Part shown: piece by piece, positions 1 to 8,787 of the stretch | Position numbering within the stretch: position 1 is the first letter of the stretch | How the letters are laid out: every line of letters starts with the position of its first letter | Notes under the pieces: model-generated | Told to the model about the DNA's origin: nothing | What the model saw: the letters and a program-made list of their open reading frames with translations, nothing else | Databases searched by the model: none | Program-made: the position numbers and the translations under genes | Assembly: GCA_965226045.1 (NCBI GenBank) | Contig: CBDDBU010000028.1 | Coordinates: forward strand, 186,001-250,000 | DNA from: CBDDBU01 sp965226045 | GTDB lineage: Bacteria > Pseudomonadota > Alphaproteobacteria > VGEJ01 | DNA length: 64,000 nucleotides | Direction: 5' to 3'

Positions 1-687
1 TACCTCGGCGTCGGCCCGATTGGTGAGGAGGCTCGCTGGCTTCAGCTTCTGCGGCCAGATCACGACCGCCCGAGCGCCACGGCCGACGGGTTGATCCACG
101 CGCTCGGCCACCAGTTCCGAGAGGTTTCGGCCGACCGAGTGCGGGACGATCAGATCGTCGGGCTGGCGGTGTCTTCGCCACGGGTGTTGGCGCAGGCGAT
201 TCCGTTCGCCCTCGAGCGCGGCTTCGACGTGCTGGTGCTCGACGGCAGTGGCGGACTGGGTACGCCCTGGCCCGAGCTTGGCGGCGCGCCTGACCTCACC
301 ATCCTTCGCGACGCGATCTCGATCCTTCGCGAACTGGGTCGCGAGGAGGAGGTCGAGCTGATCTACTTCGGTGGCGTCCGCTCCGGCACGGATACGGCCA
401 AGGTCGTCGGGCTCGGGGCGAACGCGATTGTCCTTGGCATCCCCATTGGCCTCGCCGCCGGGGGCGAGATCGCCGAGGGCGGGACCCTTCGCTTCGTCGC
501 CGACCGCAGCGACGAAGAACGCGCGCTGGCGGTGGTCAATATTCTCAACGCGACCGCCGGTGAGGCGTCGATGATGGCGCGGTGCACGGGCAAGACCAAC
601 CTCCACAACGTTGAACCCGAGGACCTCTGCGCGCTGACCCTCGCCACCCGCGATGTCACCGGCGCCGCACTGGTCGGCACGGAGTAG
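1..687 (+). CDS. mgsC: FMN-binding glutamate synthase-like protein, N-methylglutamate synthase subunit C type (5' end outside window)
   Basis: The frame is open from base 1, so the start lies outside the window and only the last 228 residues are visible. They match the C-terminal half of the FMN-binding domain of glutamate synthase: a glycine-rich phosphate-binding stretch (DGSGGLGTPWPELGG), a second one (YFGGVRSGTD) and the conserved ending MMARCTGKTNLHN. In known families this stand-alone domain is GlxD or MgsC, which with two partner subunits makes N-methylglutamate from methylamine-derived glutamyl units. The next gene is a type III glutamine synthetase, the usual partner in that pathway, which supports MgsC over an ordinary GltB. 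The partner subunits, if present, lie to the left. Calling it MgsC rather than a generic GltB-like protein is inference from context. Confidence 0.72.
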   Translation, partial: YLGVGPIGEEARWLQLLRPDHDRPSATADGLIHALGHQFREVSADRVRDDQIVGLAVSSPRVLAQAIPFALERGFDVLVLDGSGGLGTPWPELGGAPDLTILRDAISILRELGREEEVELIYFGGVRSGTDTAKVVGLGANAIVLGIPIGLAAGGEIAEGGTLRFVADRSDEERALAVVNILNATAGEASMMARCTGKTNLHNVEPEDLCALTLATRDVTGAALVGTE

Positions 688-701
688 TCGGGCACATATG
701 G

Positions 702-732
702 TGTCATGCTCGCGTTCGACGCGAGCATCCAG
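702..732. repeat. REP-like palindrome between the mgsC-like and gmaS-like genes
   Basis: A 9-bp perfect inverted repeat (ATGCTCGCG / CGCGAGCAT, loop TTCGA) sits at 706-728. The same element, with two loop differences, recurs at 25713-25744, so it is a dispersed repeat and not only a local hairpin. It could fold in the transcript of the flanking genes. Confidence 0.6.
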
Positions 733-822
733 GGGCGGGCGGGGCTTGTGCCGCCGTTGCGTAGGCCCAGGGCCGTGGCCATACTCCGCGCCCAGCGCCG
801 ATGATGCTCCAGGGAGGCCCCG

Positions 823-2130
823 ATGGCCGTCGATCTCGCCGCGATCGCGAAACAACGCAAGATCAAGTACTTCCTGATCAGCTTCGTCGATCTGTTCGGC
901 GTCTTGCGCTCGAAACTGGTGCCGACGCGCGCGATCGACGGCATGCAGAAGGAAGGCGCTGGCTTCGCCGGCTTCGCCGCCTGGCTCGACATGACGCCGG
1001 CGCACCCCGACATGTTCGCGATTCCCGATCCCGACAGCTTGGTCCAGCTGCCCTGGCAGCCTGAGGTGGGCTGGCTCGCCGGCGATCTGTGGATGGATGG
1101 CGCACCGGTTGAGCAAGCCCCGCGGGTGGCGTTGAAGCGCCAGATCGAACGGGCCGCGAAGGCGGGCTACCGGATGAAAAGCGGTGTGGAGTGTGAGTAC
1201 TTCCTAGTCCAGCCCGACGCTTCCGGCATCTCCGATCCTCGCGACACCCAGTCGAAGCCTTGCTATGACCAGTCCGCCTTGATGCGTCGCTATGATATCA
1301 TCAGCGAGATTTGCGATGCGATGATTGAGCTCGGCTGGAACCCGTATCAGAACGACCATGAGGACGCGAACGGCCAGTTCGAGATGAATTGGGACTACGC
1401 CGACTGCCTGGTCACCGCCGACCGCCACACTTTCTTCAAATTCATGGTCAAAACCATCGCCGAACGGCACGGCCTGCGGGCCACCTTCATGCCCAAGCCG
1501 TTTCCCAACCTCACCGGTAACGGCTGCCACGCCCACATCTCGGTTTGGGACAACGCCGGGCGGCGCAACCTGTTCCACAATCCCAAGGGCGAGTTGGGCC
1601 TGTCGGCGCTCGCTTACAAGTTCCTCGGCGGCATCATTCACTCGGCTGACAGCCTGGCGGCCATCTTCAACCCGACCGTCAACAGCTACAAACGGATCGA
1701 CGCCACCGTCACGATATCGGGCGCGACGTGGTCGCCGAGCGCGATCAGCTACGGCGGCAACAATCGCACGCATATGGTGCGGATTCCGGATACGGACCGG
1801 TTCGAGCTTCGCCTTATGGACGGAGCGGCGAACCCCTACCTGTTGCAGGCCGGCGTGCTCGCCGCGGGGCTGGACGGCATTGACCACAAGCGCGATCCCG
1901 GCAGGCGGCTGGACATCAACATGTACGAGGAGGCCCATCGGGTGCGCCGCATCCGACGCCTGCCGCTCAACCTGCTCGATGCGCTGAGGCTGTTTGACAA
2001 GAGCAAGGTGCTGCGCGACGCGCTGGGCGATGAGCTGGTCAGCGCCTACGTCAAGTTGAAGCTCGGTCAATGGCGCGAATACGCGACAACGCTGACGCAG
2101 TGGGAACTCGACAACACGCTCGATTGCTGA
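823..2130 (+). CDS. gmaS: Type III glutamine synthetase, probable gamma-glutamylmethylamide synthetase
   Basis: 435 residues, the usual length of GlnT/GmaS. It carries a glutamine synthetase fold: metal-binding acidic residues in VECEY (E123, E125), the signature NGCHAH near 233-238, and NNRTHMVR near 311 for nucleotide and substrate binding. GmaS joins methylamine to glutamate at the cost of ATP, giving gamma-glutamylmethylamide, which the N-methylglutamate synthase encoded just upstream then uses. The start at 823 follows an AGGGAGG ribosome site. The gap to the upstream gene is 135 bp and holds a REP-like palindrome. An alternative is a GlnT glutamine synthetase for plain ammonia. The paired FMN protein favours the methylamine role, but sequence alone cannot settle the substrate. 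Confidence 0.75.
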   Translation: MAVDLAAIAKQRKIKYFLISFVDLFGVLRSKLVPTRAIDGMQKEGAGFAGFAAWLDMTPAHPDMFAIPDPDSLVQLPWQPEVGWLAGDLWMDGAPVEQAPRVALKRQIERAAKAGYRMKSGVECEYFLVQPDASGISDPRDTQSKPCYDQSALMRRYDIISEICDAMIELGWNPYQNDHEDANGQFEMNWDYADCLVTADRHTFFKFMVKTIAERHGLRATFMPKPFPNLTGNGCHAHISVWDNAGRRNLFHNPKGELGLSALAYKFLGGIIHSADSLAAIFNPTVNSYKRIDATVTISGATWSPSAISYGGNNRTHMVRIPDTDRFELRLMDGAANPYLLQAGVLAAGLDGIDHKRDPGRRLDINMYEEAHRVRRIRRLPLNLLDALRLFDKSKVLRDALGDELVSAYVKLKLGQWREYATTLTQWELDNTLDC

Positions 2131-2140
2131 GGACATCCCC

Positions 2141-3157
2141 ATGCAACTGGCCCGGTTTCCACGCGCGCCGCTCGCGCATCTGCCAACGCCGTTCGAGCCG
2201 TTGGCGGCGCTTAGCCGGCACCTCGGTGGCCCCAACCTTTACATCAAACGCGACGACTGCACCGGGCTCGCGACCGGTGGCAACAAGACTCGTAAGTTGG
2301 AATTCTTGATGGGCGATGCGCTGGCACATGGCGCCGATACCGTCATCACCGCCGGCGCGGTCCAATCCAACCACACCCGTCAGACCGCCGCCGCCGCCGC
2401 CAAGCTTGGGTTGGCGTGCGAGCATGTTCTCCTGCGGTCGGCGCACGGCAACAATCCCGAATACGCCCATGGCGGCAACGTGCTCCTGAACCGGCTGCTC
2501 GGCTCCGAGCTTCACTATCTCGATGCAGGCGGCGATGTCGCGGCGGCGATGGAAGCGCGGGCCGAAGCGGTAAGGGCGCGGGGCGGCAAGCCCTACGTCA
2601 TTCCGGTCGGCGGCTCGAGCCCGATCGGGGCGCTCGGCTACATTGCCGCCGCCGGTGAACTAGAGGCCCAGGCGGATGCCCTAGGCTTCCAGATTGATCA
2701 CGTGGTGACGGCGACCGCCAGCGGCTCTTCCCAAAGCGGGCTGGTGGTCGGGTTCCTCGGCACTAGCCGCGCGCCGCGCGTCATCGGCGTCAACGTCTAC
2801 GTGGACGACGCGGTGGTCGCGGCTCATGTGCGGGAGGTCGCCGTGGCGGCCGCCGAACTCGTCGGCATCGCTGGTGGGTTGCCCGACGATGCTATCGTTC
2901 TCAACGGCGACTATCGCGGCCCCGGCTATGGCGAGCCGACTGATGAGATGGTCGCGGCGGTCGCTCTATTGGCCAGCCACGAGGGCATCCTTCTCGATCC
3001 CGTCTATACCGGAAAGGCCTTTGCCGCCTTGGTCGGGTTGGTGCGTGGCGGCCATTTTCAACCTTCCGACAACGTCGTCTTCCTGCATACCGGCGGGATC
3101 CCCGAGCTGTTCGTCTTCCGGTCCACATTCGACACGCTTCCCGCCGCCAGCGGGTGA
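2141..3157 (+). CDS. cuyA: PLP-dependent D-cysteine desulfhydrase / L-cysteate sulfo-lyase family protein
   Basis: 338 residues of the ACC deaminase/D-cysteine desulfhydrase branch of the tryptophan-synthase-beta fold. The PLP-binding lysine is in TGGNKTRK (K49) and the substrate loop is QSNHTRQTAA. CuyA of Ruegeria-type bacteria, which splits L-cysteate to pyruvate, sulfite and ammonia, has very similar N-terminal wording (LARFPR, LAHLPTP, KRDDCTGL). DcyD acts on D-cysteine and is hard to separate by eye. The gene begins 10 bp after gmaS and its stop overlaps the next start (GTGA), so it is probably cotranscribed with both. Sulfite or sulfide released would need detoxification; no sulfite oxidase is visible here. 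Confidence 0.68.
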   Translation: MQLARFPRAPLAHLPTPFEPLAALSRHLGGPNLYIKRDDCTGLATGGNKTRKLEFLMGDALAHGADTVITAGAVQSNHTRQTAAAAAKLGLACEHVLLRSAHGNNPEYAHGGNVLLNRLLGSELHYLDAGGDVAAAMEARAEAVRARGGKPYVIPVGGSSPIGALGYIAAAGELEAQADALGFQIDHVVTATASGSSQSGLVVGFLGTSRAPRVIGVNVYVDDAVVAAHVREVAVAAAELVGIAGGLPDDAIVLNGDYRGPGYGEPTDEMVAAVALLASHEGILLDPVYTGKAFAALVGLVRGGHFQPSDNVVFLHTGGIPELFVFRSTFDTLPAASG

Positions 3158-3759
3158 AGTTTCGCGCCCCGTTCGCGGAGCTCGGCGACCCGAGCCGCGC
3201 CGCCTCCCTTGACGCCACCCTTGCCGCCGCACCGGCCGCCCGCCATCTGTGGCTGTTCGCGTATGGCTCGTTGATGTGGCGCCCCGCGATCGAGCACCAG
3301 GAGGTTCGGCCGGCGCGGCTCCACGGCCGGCATCGGCGATTTTGTGTGTGGACCGTACGGGCGCGGGGCAGCCTCGATCATCCGGGCCTGGGGCTGGGTC
3401 TTGATCGCGGCGGCTCGTGCCGTGGCCTCGCCCTCCGCCTCGACCGCGGACAAGGGCGTGAGGCGCTCGAGCCGGTGTGGCGGCGGGAGATGCTGACCGG
3501 CATCTACGCGCCACGTTGGGTACCGCTGCACACCTCGAAAGGCGCCGTGCGCGCGATCGCCTTCGTCGTCCGCCGCGACCACCCGCAATATGCGGGGCGG
3601 CTCGATCCCGAGACGGCCGCGTTCTACATCGCCACCGCAGTCGGCGAGAACGGCTCGTGCCTCGATTACCTGGAGAACACGGTGCGCCGGCTTACCGATC
3701 TCGGCGTGCGCGACGGCGGCCTCGAGCGCCTGCTCGACCTCGCGCGGCCGCCGGCCTAG
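3154..3759 (+). CDS. chaC: ChaC-like gamma-glutamylcyclotransferase
   Basis: 201 residues with the family hallmark YGSLMW near residue 34, which binds the gamma-glutamyl group, and the conserved ending pattern NGSCLDYLENT. ChaC proteins cleave glutathione to 5-oxoproline and Cys-Gly in the cytoplasm. Translation is coupled to the upstream cuyA-like gene by a GTGA overlap, so the start is the GTG at 3154. Its stop codon is shared, on the opposite strand, with the stop of the truncated phenylalanine hydroxylase remnant (a CTAG palindrome). Coupling to a cysteate or cysteine lyase hints at a shared thiol or sulfur-recycling role, which is inference. Confidence 0.82.
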   Translation: MKFRAPFAELGDPSRAASLDATLAAAPAARHLWLFAYGSLMWRPAIEHQEVRPARLHGRHRRFCVWTVRARGSLDHPGLGLGLDRGGSCRGLALRLDRGQGREALEPVWRREMLTGIYAPRWVPLHTSKGAVRAIAFVVRRDHPQYAGRLDPETAAFYIATAVGENGSCLDYLENTVRRLTDLGVRDGGLERLLDLARPPA

Positions 3760-4258
3760 ACCGCGTCGCGCCGGGCGATGTGGATAAGCGCGTCGAGCTG
3801 CAGCGCCTTCAGCCCGCCCTTGCCATAGGCCTGCATGTAATCGGCGAAGACGGGGTTAAATAGCAGCGGGACATGCCGTGAAAAACATCCGGCTCCTCGA
3901 GGTAGTCGAGTTGGTCGCGACCACGGATGAAGTTGGTCGCCGGAAAGCGGCGGTTCGCCAAGTGCTCGAAGAAGACGTCGGTCGGCACCAGCCCAGGCAC
4001 CGCGACGATCCGCCAGCCGGTCGCTCGTTCCAAGATATCGCTCAATCGCCCGAAGTGGGGAATGCCGTCGGCGGCGATGCCAAACCCCGAGAGGCCGGCC
4101 AGGAACTCCGGCGCCGCTCGGTTGCGCAGGATCTGCGCTTGGCGGGCGAACAACAGGCGCCAGAGGGCGTGATGTTCTTGGTTATAGCCCTCCCAGGCCT
4201 GGTCGATCACCCAATCCGCCCGCGCGGGCGGGTCTACGTCCAACACGCCCATGGCCAT
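3757..4258 (-). pseudogene. phhA: Truncated, frameshifted phenylalanine 4-hydroxylase remnant
   Basis: Reading leftward from 4258, the product matches the N-terminal half of bacterial phenylalanine hydroxylase: EEHALWRLLFARQ-like start, ATGWRIVAVPGLVP, FFEHLANRRFP, then DQLDYLEEPDVFH. Immediately after the first iron-ligand histidine about 10 bp appear to be missing compared with the family pattern HDVFGHVP, and the frame shifts. The lost frame can be followed as HVPLLFNPVFADYMQAYGK and ends at 3757, before the region that carries the glutamate iron ligand. So the second histidine context and the whole C-terminal third are gone. The protein cannot bind iron normally and the gene is dead. A frame-preserving functional product is not possible here. 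Confidence 0.88.
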
Positions 4259-4320
4259 TCCTTGCGGCGCTGCACTCTCGTGCGCCCGCTACCAGGGACA
4301 TTGGCGCGCCGACGCGGGAG

Positions 4321-5514
4321 TCAAGCATCTCGTGCCGGCATCGTGACCGTGCACATAGCCGCGCCGAGCCACGGAACCACCAGCCACCAGTTGTGCCACG
4401 CGCCATAGCTCACCAGGGCGAATATGGCCCAGGCGGCCAGGACGCCGGCGCCGATGGCGGCATTGATTGGCGGCGCCCGCCGCAACCGGGCCATCACCAA
4501 CAGGGCAAGAGCAAGGCCGAGCGCCGCGCCAAGCGGTCCGAGTTCGAGCCACAGCTGCAACACGCCATTGTGCGGGTGCAGGGGCAGCGCGGCGGCGCCC
4601 TCGAACAGTAGGTCGCGGTTCCCCGGAATGTTGCGGGCGGCGTCGAAGCCCCAGCCGAACAGTGGCTTCTCGCCGATGCGCTCGGCGACGAACTGCCAGA
4701 TCAGCACGCGATGTCTCCAGGCGCTCGGCAGGACCTCGGCGCCGTCATCCCCGAGGACAGCGCCGAGCAGGTAGTGCGGAATCAACGGCGCGCACACCAA
4801 TCCGACGGCGAACGCGATCATGACGATGGTCAGCACCGGTCGCGGCCACCGCAGCACCAGTACGACCATCAGGCTCGCCGCGAGGATCGCGGCCAAAGCG
4901 GCTTCCATCGGCGCGAACCAAAGAACGACGACCGCGCCGATCGCCATGGCGAGACCGGCGGGCGCGCCGAAGCGATCGTGGAGCGCGCGGGCCAGCGGCG
5001 CGGCGAGCACGGCGAGGAGCGCGGTCGCGCCGTTGATGTTGTTGACCGTGACCGCGCCGCCCTGGTAACCGATGAGCTCGCGCGCGACGCCGACGAGCGC
5101 ATTGTCGAAGGCAATCTCAACGGCGATAAGAAGCGCGAGAAGTACGCCTGCCGCTGACAGCGCGGTATTGGCCATCCGTGATTCCGCCGGCGTCAAAGCG
5201 CCGGCGGCAGCGATCAGGACCATTCCGCCGACGAAGGTCGCGGTCACGCTTACCCATACCCGCAGGCTGTGGCCTAGATCAGGCGACCAGAAGCTCGCGA
5301 TCAGCATCCACAGCAGTGCGAGCCCGAGCACCCGCGTCATCGGCGATGGACGCAGCCAAGCCGCGGCCGCCGCACGCATCCGGGCGCTGGTCAGGGCCAA
5401 CAGGGCCGCCGCCGCGAACACGATGACCAGCCCGTGCGGAGCGAGCACCGCGACCAATGGCAGCGCGACGATGATAAGGAACATCAGGGCGACCGGCCCG
5501 CGCGCTCGGCTCAC
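4321..5514 (-). CDS. O-antigen ligase-like membrane protein (Wzy_C/WaaL family)
   Basis: 397 residues with about ten to twelve hydrophobic segments and one large periplasmic loop. The loop and following segment contain GWGFDAAR and LHPHNGVLQLWLELG, the H-N pattern shared by O-antigen ligases and polymerases near the active site. Such proteins join O-antigen or other polysaccharide to a lipid carrier or lipid A at the periplasmic face of the inner membrane. The start codon overlaps the stop of the upstream glycosyltransferase gene (ATGA), so the two are translationally coupled. Whether it is a ligase or a polymerase cannot be told from sequence. Confidence 0.8.
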   Translation of the reverse strand: MSRARGPVALMFLIIVALPLVAVLAPHGLVIVFAAAALLALTSARMRAAAAAWLRPSPMTRVLGLALLWMLIASFWSPDLGHSLRVWVSVTATFVGGMVLIAAAGALTPAESRMANTALSAAGVLLALLIAVEIAFDNALVGVARELIGYQGGAVTVNNINGATALLAVLAAPLARALHDRFGAPAGLAMAIGAVVVLWFAPMEAALAAILAASLMVVLVLRWPRPVLTIVMIAFAVGLVCAPLIPHYLLGAVLGDDGAEVLPSAWRHRVLIWQFVAERIGEKPLFGWGFDAARNIPGNRDLLFEGAAALPLHPHNGVLQLWLELGPLGAALGLALALLVMARLRRAPPINAAIGAGVLAAWAIFALVSYGAWHNWWLVVPWLGAAMCTVTMPARDA

Positions 5515-6476
5515 TCGCTTGACCGCTCTGCTTTTGTCTGCCCTGCTTCCAGCGCGCTCAACGAGGCGACGACCGTCGCGACCGGCAACTCGCCTAGCGC
5601 GGCGCGGCGAAGAATGGCGACGTTAGCGCCAATCGGCGCGGTCCGCGCCGGGTCCGACGCGCCGGAGAAAAGCACGATAGACGGACAGCCGGCGGCGGCG
5701 ATCACATGCATCGGCCCGGTGTCGTTGCCGATAGCTATGTTGGCGGCGCGGGCCAACGAGGCGATTTCCTCGAAGCTGGTTTGCCCACAGAGGTCGAGGG
5801 CGCCTGGCGCCGCCACCGCGATGTCTCCAAGTACCTGTCGCTCGGCCTCGGCGCCGAGCAGCACTGGTGTGGTCCGACTCAGGCCCAGGTGCCGCGCCAA
5901 CTTGACGTAGTTCGTGGCTGGCCAGCGCTTGGCCGGGCGATGGGCGGCGCCGCCCGGCACAAGCAGCGCGAACGGCGCCTCGATCTTGTAGCGGCTGACG
6001 TCAGCCTCGGCCCAGCCGAGATCGCTAGGCGGCACCGTATCGATGCCCGCGATCGCCAGTTGCTCGGCCTGGCGCGCGATCGTATGCAGCTCGCTGCGGT
6101 GGGCGGTGCGGTGCGGTAGCGAACAGCCCGGCGCGATTCCGGACCACTGCGGGCGGGCCCTCCCCAGTAACCGGAAATACGTGCTCGTCCGATCGGAATT
6201 CTGTAGATCGTAGACGCGATCGAAGCGCCCGCTCCGAAGTCGTCGAACCAGGCTCAGCCATGCGGCCGCCCGCCAAGGATTTGGCCGTGTGTCGCTCCAC
6301 ACCTCGTCGAACCAGCCGCAGGCCCGGCCGAGCGGGGAGAACGCCGGCGCGGTGAGAAGGGTGATATGAGCCTCCGGGTGGTGGCGACGAATGGCCTTGA
6401 ACGGTCCGGTGGCGAGAACGAAATCCCCAAGGGCGCCGTGCTTGATGACGAGGATACGCTGGGCGGCATCGTTCAC
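5511..6476 (-). CDS. Glycosyltransferase family 9 (heptosyltransferase-like)
   Basis: 321 residues. The N-terminus ILVIKHGALGDFVLATG is the GT9 acceptor-side signature. The C-terminal half has the nucleotide-sugar site (LLVPGGA, then GNDTGPMHVIAAAG, where the aspartate and threonine are conserved in WaaC/WaaF). Family members add heptose or related sugars to lipopolysaccharide inner core on the cytoplasmic face of the membrane. It lies upstream of and overlaps the O-antigen-ligase-like gene by 4 bp, forming a two-gene envelope polysaccharide operon. No complete LPS core cluster surrounds them, so the exact sugar is unknown. Confidence 0.85.
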   Translation of the reverse strand: MNDAAQRILVIKHGALGDFVLATGPFKAIRRHHPEAHITLLTAPAFSPLGRACGWFDEVWSDTRPNPWRAAAWLSLVRRLRSGRFDRVYDLQNSDRTSTYFRLLGRARPQWSGIAPGCSLPHRTAHRSELHTIARQAEQLAIAGIDTVPPSDLGWAEADVSRYKIEAPFALLVPGGAAHRPAKRWPATNYVKLARHLGLSRTTPVLLGAEAERQVLGDIAVAAPGALDLCGQTSFEEIASLARAANIAIGNDTGPMHVIAAAGCPSIVLFSGASDPARTAPIGANVAILRRAALGELPVATVVASLSALEAGQTKAERSSE

Positions 6477-7260
6477 GGCGGCCGGCTCCCCGCTTGCGGA
6501 CGGCGGAGGATTTCATGCGGGCGCGGGCGGGGTCAAGCCGCGCCGGTCGGGCGTCAAAATATGGCCAAGATCGCGCCAGTGGACACTGGCTGTTGTAGAC
6601 GCCGGGCGGCGTCCTGGTACCTGGCCAATTCCTTCAGGGTTTGGGCCGACGCCGATCCACTCGGCGGCGGCGGAGGCTCCGGGCCCTCGGTCAGGAACCG
6701 GAAGGCCTCGCGGATCACGCGCTGCGCGTTCTCGACGATGATGTTCGCATCCGCCGCGGCCTCGCGGGTCAGCACGTTGAGCGTGTCGCAGAATCCGAGT
6801 GCGAAGGCCGAAGCCGAGAATGCCTCGGCCGCGATGACGTCGGTCGGATCGCCGAACAAGCGAATTGGTTTGAGCTCCAAGCCGCTCAGCGCGTCAAAAT
6901 TATCGGGTCCGCGCAGGAGCTCGACGATCGAGCCGTTGAGGGCGTTGATTTCAAGGCGCTCGCCGTCGAAGGTCTCGACGATCTCGGCCCGCCCCGCGCT
7001 TTCGAGGATCTGGTTGATGCAAAAGACCAGGAAACCAAACGAATCGTCGCCATCGATGGTCACTTGTCGAGGCTCGGCGCCGTTGACGGAGATGGAGAAG
7101 GATTGGCCGCCACGCACCGTTGTTTCGCCCGTCACCGAGGTTGCCGACAAGCCCGCGCCGGGTCCATCGGGCAAGCCTAGCAGCCTGTCGGACTTGAGCC
7201 GGGAGTCGAAATAGGATTCGATGGTATCAGTTGATTTGCCCGCGCGTGATGGAGGCCGTC

Positions 7261-8619
7261 ATGAGCAATTTCCGACCGGTCGACCGGGAGACGGGGTTTC
7301 TGCTGCCGCCGTCGGTGGAGGAATGGCTTCCCGAGCGGCATCTGGCGCGCTTCGTGGTCGAGGTGATCGAGCAGTTGGACCTCTCGGCGTTCGTGAAGGC
7401 CTATCGCGGCTCGGGCTCGGCGTCCTATCACCCGAGCATGCTGCTGGGGCTTCTGGTCTACGGCTACGCCACGGGGGTGTTTTCGAGCCGCAAGTTGGAG
7501 CGCGCGACCTATGATTCTGTCGCTTTCCGCTTCATCGCGGCCAACGATCATCCCGACCACGATACCATCGCCGCGTTCCGGCGGCGTTTTCTCGACCGGA
7601 TCGAAGGGCTGTTCGTCGAGGTGCTGCTGCTGGCCCGGGAAGCCGGGGTGCTGAAGCTCGGCACGGTGGCGCTGGACGGCACCAAGGTGCACGCCAACGC
7701 GAGCCGGCACAGCGCGCTGTCGTGGAAACACGCCTGCGAGCTCGAAGCCCGGTTGAAGGCCGAGGTGGCGGAGTTGATGGCGTTGGCGGAGGCGGCCGAT
7801 GGGGCGGATGTGCCCGACGGGATGTCGGTGCCCGAGGAACTGGCCCGGCGCGAGGATCGTCTGGCCCGCATCGCCGAGGCTAAGGCGGTGATCGAGGCGC
7901 GGGCGCGCGAACGCCTTGAGCGGGAACGGGCCGAGTACGAGGCGAAGCTCGAGGCGCGCGCGGAGAAGGCCGAGAAGACGGGCCGCAAGCCGGGCGGCCG
8001 TCCACCCGAGCCGCCGGTGGCCGGGCCCGGGCCGAAGGACCAGGTCAATCTGACCGACGCGGACTCGCGCATCATGCCGGTGGCCGGCGGCGGCTTCGAA
8101 CAGGCCTACAACGCCCAAGCCCTGGTGGCGGCCGACAGCCTGCTGGTGGTCACCAACGACGTGGTCCAGGCCCCCAACGACAAGCGGCAAATCGAGCCGG
8201 CGCTGGAAGCGCTCGCCCGCCTTCCCGAGGCGCTGGGCGCGCCCGAGACCCTGCTGGCGGACAGCGGCTACTTCAGCGAGGCCAACGTGAACGCCTGCGC
8301 CGAGGCCGAGATCGCGCCGTTGATCACGCCCGGCCGGGAACGCCATCATCTCTCCTGGAAGGACCGCTTCGCCGGCGCGCCGCCGCCCCCGGAGAACCCG
8401 ACGCCGCTGGAAGCGATGACACATCGACTGGCGACGCCCGAGGGCCGGCAACTCTACGCCCTGCGCAAGCAAACGCCGGAACCGGTGTTCGGCATCATCA
8501 AATCGGCCATGGGCTTCCGCCAGTTCTCGCTACGCGGCCTGGACAAGGTCACGGGCGAATGGAACCTGGTGACCCTGGCCTGGAACATAAAGAGAATGTT
8601 CACCTTGCAATACGCTTGA
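7261..8619 (+). CDS. IS1182-family transposase (copy 1)
   Basis: 452 residues from the ATG at 7261, which has a GGAGG site six bases upstream and gives the usual start MSNFRPVDRETG. A longer frame from 7231 is possible but less likely. The N-terminal part is the DUF772-type domain (LPERHLARFVVEVIE, HPSMLLGLLVYGY). A charged coiled region spans about 180-240 (ARRED, EARARERLERE). The C-terminal DDE catalytic core includes DGTKVHAN (about 140), ADSGYFSEAN (about 332) and the terminal MGFRQFSLRG region with the acidic residue EPVFG. It cuts and pastes the element. The identical second copy implies recent movement. Confidence 0.92.
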   Translation: MSNFRPVDRETGFLLPPSVEEWLPERHLARFVVEVIEQLDLSAFVKAYRGSGSASYHPSMLLGLLVYGYATGVFSSRKLERATYDSVAFRFIAANDHPDHDTIAAFRRRFLDRIEGLFVEVLLLAREAGVLKLGTVALDGTKVHANASRHSALSWKHACELEARLKAEVAELMALAEAADGADVPDGMSVPEELARREDRLARIAEAKAVIEARARERLERERAEYEAKLEARAEKAEKTGRKPGGRPPEPPVAGPGPKDQVNLTDADSRIMPVAGGGFEQAYNAQALVAADSLLVVTNDVVQAPNDKRQIEPALEALARLPEALGAPETLLADSGYFSEANVNACAEAEIAPLITPGRERHHLSWKDRFAGAPPPPENPTPLEAMTHRLATPEGRQLYALRKQTPEPVFGIIKSAMGFRQFSLRGLDKVTGEWNLVTLAWNIKRMFTLQYA

Positions 8620-8787
8620 GCAGGCGGCCGGACTCCGTACCTCGCGAAAAGGAATAAGAGTATGCTCGCCTTGCGGCACGCGCGAGCAAGCGAACGTACT
8701 TCGTGCCCTCACGAGAGGGCATAAGAGTATACTCACCCTGCGGTACGCGCGGCCAAGCGACCGCACTCCGTGTCCTCACGAAAGGCG
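8587..8787 (+). repeat. Three degenerate 67-bp tandem repeats at the 3' end of IS1182 copy 1
   Basis: Units begin with ATAA(A)GAG at 8587, 8654 and 8721, exactly 67 bp apart. The first unit encodes the last residues of the transposase (RMFTLQYA) and runs past its stop. The second and third are diverged copies of that same stretch. The unit content follows the order TATGCTCGCC, TTGCGGCACGCGCG, AAGCGA, CTCCGTGCCCTC, ACGAAAGG. Confidence 0.8.

Noticed and set aside
3756..3759. CTAG at the shared stop of chaC and the phhA remnant as a scar of a past IS1182 insertion
   Set aside because: A 4-bp motif is expected by chance and no other trace of the element remains.
7177..8472. A long minus-strand open frame (431 codons) opposite the IS1182 transposase, repeated in copy 2
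   Set aside because: It has an arginine- and glycine-rich composition typical of antisense frames in G+C-rich DNA, no family match, and the plus-strand transposase is unmistakable.
8587..8787. Possible CRISPR-like array because of regular 67-bp repeats
   Set aside because: The units are diverged along their whole length without distinct spacers, and the first encodes the transposase C-terminus.
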